Below, piece after piece: positions 7,177 to 13,242 of a stretch of DNA of 13,427 nt. Positions within the stretch are counted from its first letter, which is position 1; the number at the start of each line of letters is the position of its first letter. Origin of the DNA: DATJPD01 sp036394195 (lineage in GTDB: Bacteria > Pseudomonadota > Alphaproteobacteria > CACIAM-22H2); contig DASWFO010000173.1 in assembly GCA_036394195.1 (NCBI GenBank), forward strand, positions 1 through 13,427, read 5' to 3'. Under the pieces are notes generated by a model that was not told the origin of the DNA, made no database searches, and saw nothing but the letters and a program-made list of their open reading frames with translations. The translations under genes were made by a program, and so were the position numbers.

Positions 7177-7268
7177 GTCATGCCTGCGAAGTCAGCGCAT
7201 CCATCGCGCCGCTGAACCATGGATTCCGGCCAGGTGCTCGCGAAACGCGACACCGGCGCGGGAATGAC
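7177..7268. repeat. Degenerate dispersed palindromic repeat (GTCAT...ATGAC type)
   Basis: The element begins GTCATGCCTGCG (7177-7188) and ends CGCGGGAATGAC (7257-7268), the reverse complement of GTCATTCCCGCG, so the ends are imperfect inverted repeats. Between them is the segment GAACCATGGATTCCGG (7214-7229), which I recognise from a family of short intergenic repeats common in Bradyrhizobium-like genomes. It sits in the 236-base gap between the start of the permease and the stop of the acyl-CoA dehydrogenase. Apart from this and the promoter-proximal motif I see nothing coding in the gap. It may fold in RNA at the 3' end of the dehydrogenase transcript. Confidence 0.65.
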
Positions 7269-7292
7269 GCCGGACTAAAAGACGCACGCCGT

Positions 7293-8447
7293 CTACTGCA
7301 CCTTCAGCCCCATCAGGTTTGCGATCAGGTTGCGCTGCATTTGCGAGGTGCCGCCGGCGATGGTGGCGGCGCGGGCATCGCGGAAGTGGCGCTGCATGTC
7401 GAATTCCATGTTGTAGCCGTAGCCGCCCATGATCTGCATGCCCATGTTCGACACCTTGGCGTAGTTCTCGCCGGCCATCAGCTTGGCCATGGTGATTTCG
7501 CGCAGCGCGTCCTTGTTGTTATCGACCAGCCATGCGGCGCGTAGCACCAGCAGCCGCGTCGCGTCGACCTCGGTCTGCATGTCGGCCAGCATGTGAGCGA
7601 TCGCTTGGAAGGAGCCGATCGGTCGCCCGAATTGCTTGCGCTCCTTGGCGTAAGAGGCGGCGAGATCGACCACGGCCTGCGCGCCGCCGCAGGCTGCGGC
7701 GGCCCCGGTGACGCGCTCGATCTGGAGGCCCGCCATGACGACGTCCCACCCCTTGTTCTCGCCGCCGATCAGCCGGTCGGCGGGGACCCGCACGTCCTTG
7801 AGGAAGATCTCGTAGGTGCCGGTGCAGCGCCGGCCCAGCATGTCGAGCTTCCTGATCTCCAGCCCCGGCGCCTGGTTGTCGACCAGGAACAGCGACAGCC
7901 CCTGGCGGTAATGCGCCGCCGTGTCCGTCTTCACGTACATGTTGATGACATTGTTCTTGGCGCCGGCGCCGGTGGCCCACAGCTTCTGGCCGTTCAGCAC
8001 GTAGCCGGAATTGCCGTCGCGGCGCGCCGTCGTATGGATATTGCCGACATCAGAGCCGGCATCGGGCTCGGACATCGAGATCGACATCTTGATCTCGCCG
8101 GAGAGCAGCTTCGGCAGCCAGTACTTCTTCTGCTCGGGCGACCCTTTGCGCGCGATGTTGAGCCCGGTGAACACGCTCCCGCCATACGCCATCACCAGGT
8201 CGGTGCTGCGGCGCGCGATCTCTTCGGCGACGATGGTCATGTCGAGCACGGTGCCGCCGAGGCCGCCGTACTCCTCGGGGAACGGCAGGCTGATCAGCCC
8301 CGCCTTCACCCAGGCGTCATAGAGCTCGTACGGGTAAGCCTGCTCGCGGTCCAGCTTGCGCACGTATTCGGGCGGCGCGTGCTTGTCCATCAGCTTGCGC
8401 ACGCTGTCGCGCAGAATGTTCTGCTCTTCGCTGAAGCCGAAATCCAT
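7293..8447 (-). CDS. Acyl-CoA dehydrogenase (IVD/LCAD-type catalytic base position)
   Basis: FAD flavoenzyme that introduces a 2,3 double bond into an acyl-CoA and passes electrons to ETF. It has 384 residues, the usual length. The N-terminal helical domain begins FGFSEEQNILRDSV. SMSEPDAGSD at 124-133 is the family signature of the beta domain, RKQFGRPIGSFQ at 270-281 and GGYGY at 341-345 are in the C-terminal helical domain. At the MCAD position for the catalytic glutamate (Y-E-G-T) it reads A-G-G-T (364-367). A glutamate is instead found at E244 in LQIERV, the position used by isovaleryl- and long-chain acyl-CoA dehydrogenases, so it should be active on a branched, long or arylpropanoyl CoA ester. 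The ATG at 8447 has GGGGAGA nine bases upstream; an in-frame ATG at 8486 has none. It is divergent from the SDR/CoA-transferase operon. Confidence 0.93.
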   Translation of the reverse strand: MDFGFSEEQNILRDSVRKLMDKHAPPEYVRKLDREQAYPYELYDAWVKAGLISLPFPEEYGGLGGTVLDMTIVAEEIARRSTDLVMAYGGSVFTGLNIARKGSPEQKKYWLPKLLSGEIKMSISMSEPDAGSDVGNIHTTARRDGNSGYVLNGQKLWATGAGAKNNVINMYVKTDTAAHYRQGLSLFLVDNQAPGLEIRKLDMLGRRCTGTYEIFLKDVRVPADRLIGGENKGWDVVMAGLQIERVTGAAAACGGAQAVVDLAASYAKERKQFGRPIGSFQAIAHMLADMQTEVDATRLLVLRAAWLVDNNKDALREITMAKLMAGENYAKVSNMGMQIMGGYGYNMEFDMQRHFRDARAATIAGGTSQMQRNLIANLMGLKVQ

Positions 8448-8519
8448 GCCGGGCGTCTCCCCTTTCCGTCCTGCGTCGTTGGCCATACAGTAGCCACGAA
8501 ATCAGGGGAGGAACAGTCC
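8448..8519. promoter_or_regulatory. Divergent promoter region between acyl-CoA dehydrogenase and SDR operon
   Basis: Seventy-two bases separate the two divergent starts, so both promoters lie here (or the minus-strand one extends into the SDR gene). A weak dyad TGGC (8480-8483) with GCCA (8493-8496) and a nine-base spacer lies in the middle. Ribosome binding sites are GGGGAGA for the dehydrogenase and GGGGAGG (8504-8510) for the SDR. I cannot assign -35/-10 boxes with confidence. Confidence 0.35.
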
Positions 8520-9302
8520 ATGGATTTGAAGCTCGGCGGGCGAACGGCGCTGGTGACCGGCGCCTCCAAGGGCATCGGGCTCGCGATCGCGCAATGGTTC
8601 GCGCGCGAAGGCACCCACGTCGTCATGATCGCCCGGTCGAAGGAGCTGCTGGAGAGCGAAGCGGCCGCGATCCGCAAGGCCTCGCCGGTGACGGTGAAGA
8701 CGATAGCCGCCGACCTCGCCGACGCCGGATGCCGGGACTCGGTCGTTGCAGCGTTCCCGGACATCGACATCCTGGTCAACAACGCCGGCGCCATTCCTGG
8801 CGGCTCGCTCGACGACGTGGATGACAAGGCCTGGCGCACCGGCTGGGAGCTCAAGGTCTTCGGCTACATCAATCTCACCCGCGCCTATCTCGCCAAGATG
8901 AAGGCGCGCCGCCGTGGCGTGATCGTCAACATCATCGGCCTCGGCGGCGACAAGGTCGATTACAACTACATCGCGGGTGCTGCCGGCAACGCGTCGCTGA
9001 TGGGCTTCACCCGCGCCATCGGCGGCAACAGCCCCGAGTTCGGCGTGCGCGTTGTCGGCATCAACCCCGGACCGGTGCTGACCGGGCGCGTCGAATACCT
9101 GAACCGCAAGAAGGCCGCCCGGCAATGGGGCGACGAGAACCGCTGGCGCGAGAACTTCGCCAAGATGCCATTCGGCCGGCCGGCGAACCCGGACGAGATC
9201 GCGGCAACCGCCGTGTTTGTTGCCTCCGATCTCTGCTCGTACACCAGCGGTACCATCCTCACCATCGACGGCGGCCTGGCCAACCGCAGCCAGGGAGGCT
9301 GA
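8520..9302 (+). CDS. Short-chain dehydrogenase/reductase-fold protein with atypical catalytic site
   Basis: 260-residue classical-length SDR. The nucleotide-binding half is intact: TGASKGIG at 13-20 and NNAG at 87-90. The downstream INPGPVLTG (181-189) and the C-terminal SGTILTIDGG (243-252) are normal. The catalytic tetrad Asn-Ser-Tyr-Lys is not. Aligning by spacing, the helix asparagine is Lys112, the serine (normally in N-I-S-S) is Gly140, and the YxxxK motif is Gly153-A-A-G-Asn157. The serine-to-tyrosine spacing of 13 and the distance back from FTR both give this register. Nearby Tyr148 and Tyr150 could substitute only with a rearranged site. It probably binds NAD(P) but may use another mechanism, or serve a structural role. 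ATG 8520 has GGGGAGG eight bases upstream. It is followed six bases later by the CoA-transferase gene, so the two form an operon. Confidence 0.88.
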   Translation: MDLKLGGRTALVTGASKGIGLAIAQWFAREGTHVVMIARSKELLESEAAAIRKASPVTVKTIAADLADAGCRDSVVAAFPDIDILVNNAGAIPGGSLDDVDDKAWRTGWELKVFGYINLTRAYLAKMKARRRGVIVNIIGLGGDKVDYNYIAGAAGNASLMGFTRAIGGNSPEFGVRVVGINPGPVLTGRVEYLNRKKAARQWGDENRWRENFAKMPFGRPANPDEIAATAVFVASDLCSYTSGTILTIDGGLANRSQGG

Positions 9303-9308
9303 GGCGCC

Positions 9309-10496
9309 ATGAGCCGACCCTTCGCGTCCAAGGCGCTCGAGCGCATCACCGTCCTCGATCTGACCCGCGTGCGCGCCGGTCCGACCTGCGTGCGCCAGCT
9401 CGGCGACTGGGGCGCCAATGTGATCAAGATCGAAGCGCGCGACGACGCGTCCAAGGGCGCCGATTTCGCGCCGCGCCATGATCCCGATTTCCAGAACCTG
9501 CAGCGCAACAAGCGCAGCTTGGCCTTGAACCTCAAATCCGCCGACGGCGTCGCTATTCTGCGGCGCCTCGTCGAGCGGGCCGACGTGCTGGTCGAGAACT
9601 TCCGGCCCGACGTCAAGCAGCGCCTCGGCATCGACTACGAGACGCTGAAGGGCGTCAACCCGCGGCTGATCTACGCCAGCATCTCCGGCTTCGGCCAGGA
9701 CGGCCCGTACCGCGACCGGCCGGGTGTCGACCAGATCGCGCAAGGGCTGTCGGGCCTGATGTCGGTCACTGGCGAGCCCGGCCGCGGGCCGATGCGCGCC
9801 GGCATCGCCGTCGCCGACATGTCGGCCGGCCTGTTCGCCGCCCTCGGGGTTCTGGTGGCGCTATACGAGCGCGAGGCGTCGGGGCTCGGCCAATGGGTGC
9901 AAACATCGCTGCTGCAGTCGCTGATCTTCATGCTGGACTTCCAGGCGGCCCGCTTTCTGATGAACGGCGAGGTGCCGAAGCAGGTCGGCAACAACCACCC
10001 GACCGGGTCGCCCACCGGCACGTTCAGGACCCGCGACGGGTACATCAACATCGCGCCGACGCCGCCGATGTGGAAAAAGTTCTGCGACGCGATCGGCCGC
10101 GCCGACATTGCCGAGCATCCGGACTATGCCACGCCGAAAGCCCGGCGCGCCAACCGCGACCGGCTGAATGAGCTCATCGAGGCGGTCACGCGCGAGACGG
10201 ACAGCGCAGCGTGGATCGAGCGGCTGAACCGCGCCGGCATCCCATGCGGGCCGATCTACTCGATCGACCAGACGTTCGCCGACCCGCAGGTGAAACATCT
10301 GGGCATCGCCCAGGCCGTCGCATCACCGCAGCTGGGAACGATCACCCTGGTCGGCCAGCCGGTCAGCTTGAGCCGCACGCCCAGCCGCCTCGCCGCCTCG
10401 GCCCCCGAATACGGCGAGCAGTCGGACGAGATCCTGGCCGAGCTCGGCTATGCGAACGACGAGATCGCCGGGTTCCGAGACCGCGGGGTGATTTGA
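9309..10496 (+). CDS. CaiB/BaiF (class III) CoA-transferase
   Basis: 395-residue member of the formyl-CoA/carnitine CoA-transferase family, which moves CoA from a donor thioester to a carboxylic acid without ATP. The nucleophilic aspartate is D170 in AVADMSAGL (equivalent to Asp169 of formyl-CoA transferase). The N-terminal Rossmann-like part has VLDLTRVRAGP at 15-25 and ENFRPDVKQRLG at 96-107; GFGQDGPYRDRPG at 127-139 is characteristic, as is the GIPCGPIYSIDQ loop at 310-321. All the core family features appear intact. The ATG follows the SDR stop by six bases, with GGGAGG at the end of the SDR gene serving as ribosome binding site. It is the last gene of its operon and is followed by an intrinsic terminator. 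In context it probably activates the acid that the acyl-CoA dehydrogenase and hydratase/lyase then process; donor and acceptor are unknown. Confidence 0.94.
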   Translation: MSRPFASKALERITVLDLTRVRAGPTCVRQLGDWGANVIKIEARDDASKGADFAPRHDPDFQNLQRNKRSLALNLKSADGVAILRRLVERADVLVENFRPDVKQRLGIDYETLKGVNPRLIYASISGFGQDGPYRDRPGVDQIAQGLSGLMSVTGEPGRGPMRAGIAVADMSAGLFAALGVLVALYEREASGLGQWVQTSLLQSLIFMLDFQAARFLMNGEVPKQVGNNHPTGSPTGTFRTRDGYINIAPTPPMWKKFCDAIGRADIAEHPDYATPKARRANRDRLNELIEAVTRETDSAAWIERLNRAGIPCGPIYSIDQTFADPQVKHLGIAQAVASPQLGTITLVGQPVSLSRTPSRLAASAPEYGEQSDEILAELGYANDEIAGFRDRGVI

Positions 10497-10504
10497 AAAG
10501 ATGG

Positions 10505-10549
10505 ATCCCCGGGTCGCGCTTGACGCTACGCGTCGGCTTGCCCGGGGAT
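10505..10549. repeat. Short palindromic intergenic repeat (ATCCCCGGG...CCCGGGGAT)
   Basis: Perfect nine-base inverted repeat, ATCCCCGGG (10505-10513) and CCCGGGGAT (10541-10549), with a 27-base spacer. It is followed by GACGG, resembling the 'GGATCCCCGGGTC...CCCGGGGATGACG' class of dispersed repeats in alphaproteobacteria. It sits directly between the CoA-transferase stop and the terminator hairpin, the usual 3'-end position of such elements. Confidence 0.7.
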
Positions 10550-10557
10550 GACGGAGA

Positions 10558-10586
10558 AGACAAGCCGAAACGGCTTGTCTGTTTTT
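10558..10586 (+). terminator. Rho-independent terminator of the SDR/CoA-transferase operon
   Basis: Nine-base perfect stem AGACAAGCC (10558-10566) with GGCTTGTCT (10572-10580), a five-base GAAAC loop, then GTTTTT. This is a textbook intrinsic terminator for plus-strand transcription, 62 bases after the CoA-transferase stop. Its T-run overlaps the TAA stop (10587-10585) of the convergent DUF427 gene, so the two transcription units end within a few bases of each other. The minus-strand exit has only TTCTCC, so termination there would be weak. Confidence 0.9.
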
Positions 10587-10944
10587 ACAACTCTTCGATC
10601 TTGTCGACGCGGTTCGGGTAGAAGGCCAGGTGATCTTTGATCTGGGCCATCGCGGGAAACGGCGTCTCATAACTCCAGACGGCGTTCTCGGCGCTCTTGT
10701 CGCCGGCACGCAGCGTGTAATACGACGCGTCGCCCTTGTACGGGCAATGCGTCGAATGGTCGGTGCGCGTGAACAGGCTCATATCGGCGTCCTCGCGCGG
10801 GATGTATTGGACGGCGGGATAGGACGCCTCTTTCAAGGTGAGCGCCCGGCTGGTTTCAGCGACGACTTTGCCGCCCAAGGTGACGCGAACCCGGCGTGGG
10901 TTGCCGTCGATGGTGATCGGATGATCCGGACCGGGCACTTTCAT
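10585..10944 (-). CDS. DUF427 domain-containing protein
   Basis: 119-residue protein made almost entirely of one DUF427 domain. The hallmark is HSTHCPYKGDASYY at 63-76, with conserved His63, His66, Cys67 and Lys70, preceded by YIPREDADM at 47-55. An aromatic-rich tail with AFYPNRVD at 107-114 follows. The domain is a small beta-rich cytoplasmic fold with no established biochemical function, and no signal peptide or membrane segment is seen. AGGAG lies seven bases upstream of the ATG. It lies 89 bases downstream of the flippase gene on the same strand, but no functional link is apparent; the gap holds only a six-base hairpin without a T-run. Confidence 0.9.
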   Translation of the reverse strand: MKVPGPDHPITIDGNPRRVRVTLGGKVVAETSRALTLKEASYPAVQYIPREDADMSLFTRTDHSTHCPYKGDASYYTLRAGDKSAENAVWSYETPFPAMAQIKDHLAFYPNRVDKIEEL

Positions 10945-11033
10945 GGGATATCTCCTCGTAGGCCGCCCCCCGCCTTATCCTGCCAGGAAGGACAGGCTGG
11001 GGGAACCTCCAAGGTTCAAGCGGCGGTGTAGGC

Positions 11034-12626
11034 TTAGGCGTCCTTGGCGCCGCGCAGCAGTTGGGGCAGCCGCAGGACGCCGAGCACCGCCCGGCGGGTC
11101 TTCGGCATCGTCCAGTAGGTGGCGCACGCCGCGGCGATGGCAAGCGGAACAGCGCCGGCGAGCCCGGTCAGCGGCGCAGACGTCAGATCCGGCGCCACTT
11201 GGCGGAACCCCCACACGACCCCCGCGACCGGCGCCGCGGCGAGCACCGCCGGCCAGATCGTCGCATAGATGTCGCGCTGCCGGACAGGTCCGGTGCGGGT
11301 GGCCAAGAAGAAGGCGGTCGGCGTGCGCACGGAGATGCCGATCGTGACCAGCGCCGCCGCCACGCCTACGGTGCCGAACGGCAAGCCGATCGCGATCGAC
11401 ATGATCGTCAAAACCACATCGATGACCGAAGCCCGTAACACGTCACCGGGACGGTTCTGCGACAGATACAGCAGCCCGATGACGATGATCAGAGGCTGAT
11501 AGGCCAGCGCCACGCCGAAGCACGCCACGAGCGGTGCCGCGGCCATCCATCGGGCTCCGAACAACAGCCCGGTGATCCAATCGGCGGTCAACGCGATGCA
11601 AACCGCCGCCGGAATCATCAGCATCGCAAGCTTCTCGATCAGCTCATTGAAGGCCTCCCGATATCTCTGCTCGCTGCCGGTGAGGCGGCTCAGCATCGGC
11701 ATGCCGACCGAATAGAACGGAACCCAGATGTTATTCTGAGGGACCATCATCAGCCTCGAGGCGCGCTCGTAAAAGCCGAGGGCCACCGGCCCCCATACCC
11801 AACCGATCACGATCTGATCGATGCTGCGCGAAAACGTCCCGAGGACGGCGGTGGCGGTCAGCGATCCGCCGTAGATCAACAGTTCGCCGAGCCGCTTCGA
11901 CCTCGACGGCAGAGCCGGCCGCCAGCGGCAGAGCGTCCAGCATCCGGCGACGAGCAAAGCCGGCGAAACCAGCCGCTGAGCCACCAGCGCCCAATAACCC
12001 GCCCCGCCGAGTGCAAGCGCGATCGCGATGCCGAACCCGGCGATTTCGGCGGCGGCCTCGAGCACCGCCACCTCGCCGAACCGCATCTGGCGGCGCAGCA
12101 GCGCCCAGTGCTGGGCGCCAAGACCGCCGATGAGAAAACCGAGCGCCAGCCATCGGGTCACCGGCACCAGCTCGCTTTGCCCGTAGAAATGGGCAATGAC
12201 CGGAGCGGCGAGCCATAAGCTCAGCGCGATGAACGCGCCGACGCCCGTATTGACCCAGAACAACGTGCTGACTTCACGGTGCGTGATATCGGTGCGCTGA
12301 ATTGTCGCCGACGACAGGCCAAGCTCCTTGAGCGGATCGAGGACCATGTTCATGGCGACGACCATGGCCACCAGGCCGAACGCCGCCGGCGGCAGCCAGC
12401 GCGCCAGGATGACGACGGCGCCGAACTGAGCAAACACCTTCACGGCCTGGGCCGCGAACGTCCACGCCCCGCCACGGACAGACCGCCGCCCGATGTCATC
12501 GATCAGGTGATCGGTCTGCAGTTCCTGTTCATAGGACGTCGCTACCACTCGCGGCCGGGGCCGGCCGGCCGGACCTGCAGGCTCCGCCGCGACCACCAAT
12601 TTCGGACGCCAATTGGGCTGAGGCAT
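11034..12626 (-). CDS. Polysaccharide flippase, WzxC-like (MOP/MATE superfamily)
   Basis: 530-residue integral membrane protein of the oligosaccharide flippase family, which moves undecaprenyl-linked sugar repeat units (O-antigen or exopolysaccharide) across the inner membrane. After a hydrophilic cytoplasmic N-terminus of about 50 residues comes GGAWTFAAQAVKVFAQF, then ARWLPPAAFGLVAM at about 75-88, GLSSATIQRTDITHREVST at about 102-120 and LFWVNTGVGAFIA. This wording is typical of the WzxC/exopolysaccharide group. About twelve to fourteen hydrophobic segments follow. No glycosyltransferase or Wzy polymerase gene lies next to it, so it is an isolated member rather than part of a visible polysaccharide locus. 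The start at 12626 has only GGAG very close (two bases) upstream, so the exact start is less sure than the gene. Confidence 0.92.
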   Translation of the reverse strand: MPQPNWRPKLVVAAEPAGPAGRPRPRVVATSYEQELQTDHLIDDIGRRSVRGGAWTFAAQAVKVFAQFGAVVILARWLPPAAFGLVAMVVAMNMVLDPLKELGLSSATIQRTDITHREVSTLFWVNTGVGAFIALSLWLAAPVIAHFYGQSELVPVTRWLALGFLIGGLGAQHWALLRRQMRFGEVAVLEAAAEIAGFGIAIALALGGAGYWALVAQRLVSPALLVAGCWTLCRWRPALPSRSKRLGELLIYGGSLTATAVLGTFSRSIDQIVIGWVWGPVALGFYERASRLMMVPQNNIWVPFYSVGMPMLSRLTGSEQRYREAFNELIEKLAMLMIPAAVCIALTADWITGLLFGARWMAAAPLVACFGVALAYQPLIIVIGLLYLSQNRPGDVLRASVIDVVLTIMSIAIGLPFGTVGVAAALVTIGISVRTPTAFFLATRTGPVRQRDIYATIWPAVLAAAPVAGVVWGFRQVAPDLTSAPLTGLAGAVPLAIAAACATYWTMPKTRRAVLGVLRLPQLLRGAKDA

Positions 12627-12673
12627 GTCTCCACGCGCCAGATTTCATGCGCAGGGTGCTGCAGTGACGCGGC

Positions 12674-12724
12674 TCATGTCATGTGATTGGCGGGGCCGGC
12701 ACCAGTGACCACGACATGACATGA
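12674..12724. repeat. Perfect 11-base inverted repeat TCATGTCATGT / ACATGACATGA
   Basis: Arms at 12674-12684 and 12714-12724, separated by 29 bases. Each arm is itself a tandem of CATG-containing five-mers (TCATG TCATG), so the site contains four evenly spaced CATG cores, two per arm. It lies 48 bases upstream of the flippase start, in the 191-base gap between that gene and the small protein gene, which otherwise holds nothing I can support. It could be an operator for a dimeric regulator of the flippase or a hairpin in the transcript; there is no T-run on the minus strand after it. Confidence 0.7.
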
Positions 12725-12817
12725 TGTTTTGCCACAGGACTCGCCCGTGCACGCCGCCCAAGAAGGTATCCAACAACCGCTTATGAAGGCAGACAGCGCG
12801 CTCCGGATGCGCCAGCT

Positions 12818-13018
12818 TCAGTCGGCCGGCTGTCCGGGCCTCAGCCTGCGATGGACCAAGCGGGCGCCTTGCCACAATTCAACGCCCGTGCAGTCCGGGT
12901 GCTCTTGGAAGATACGGTCGGCCCACTCCAGTCCGGCGTTGTCGTCAGAATGCTGGTCGTCTTCGACGGCAACGATCTTGTTGCCGCCGCCCAAGATGTA
13001 GCAGCGGTAGTACGGCAT
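12818..13018 (-). CDS. Small hypothetical protein (rhizobial-type, about 66 residues)
   Basis: 66 residues beginning MPYYRCYILGGGNKIVAVED, followed by an acidic segment and a helix (GLEWADRIFQEHPDC), then GVELWQGARLVHRL-like ending. This order (short strand, 'I/V-x-A-V-E', an acidic helix, then 'V-E-L/V-W-x-x-A-R-x-V') is one I recognise from small proteins of unknown function, very abundant in Bradyrhizobium and relatives; the match is from memory. No signal peptide or membrane segment is visible. The ATG has GGGG three bases upstream, a weak ribosome binding site. It is oriented with the flippase but 191 bases from it. No function is proposed. Confidence 0.6.
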   Translation of the reverse strand: MPYYRCYILGGGNKIVAVEDDQHSDDNAGLEWADRIFQEHPDCTGVELWQGARLVHRRLRPGQPAD

Positions 13019-13242
13019 TTACCCCGGCGCCCCCGCGCCGACCTTTTGTTCAGTCGCGGACCTGGGTAACACCGCCCGTCGCTTTGATCCAGTCGTATCA
13101 ATTCGATACGAGGAGCAAGGACAATGTTCTTAGCACGTATTTGGCGTATAACTTTTATCACGTACAATCTGAAAAGCGCGACACACTCTATCGCACCGCG
13201 GACCGGCGCAGAGCCCGCGCCAGGAAGATCCGGCGGGCCGCT
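13019..13242. other. Non-coding, AT-richer regulatory-looking stretch with a 7-base palindrome
   Basis: No gene I can support. Bases 13093-13111 form a perfect dyad, TCGTATC, AATTC, GATACGA. Bases about 13112-13178 are much richer in A and T than anything else in the window (TTAGCACGTATTTGG, TATAACTTTTATCACG). This fits an upstream control region for the small protein gene on the minus strand. On the plus strand AGGAG (13111-13115) precedes an ATG at 13124 opening a 54-codon frame to 13288. It runs antisense into the GGDEF gene, and I do not call it a gene. Confidence 0.45.

Noticed and set aside
8502..9743. Long minus-strand open frame (413 codons) opposite the SDR and CoA-transferase genes.
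   Set aside because: It covers two strongly conserved plus-strand genes, has no recognisable motif and shows typical antisense composition.
11003..11017. Six-base hairpin GAACCT-CCA-AGGTTC after the flippase stop, a possible terminator.
   Set aside because: Short stem and no T-run on either strand; not enough for a terminator call.
12645..12875. Minus-strand 76-codon frame between the small protein and the flippase.
   Set aside because: It overlaps the small protein in another frame, runs through the inverted repeat, and has no ribosome binding site or recognisable pattern.
13070..13081. The 12-mer ACACCGCCCGTC, identical to the universal segment near the 3' end of 16S rRNA.
   Set aside because: The flanks do not continue the 16S sequence on either side, and no further rRNA match is visible; chance similarity in GC-rich DNA.
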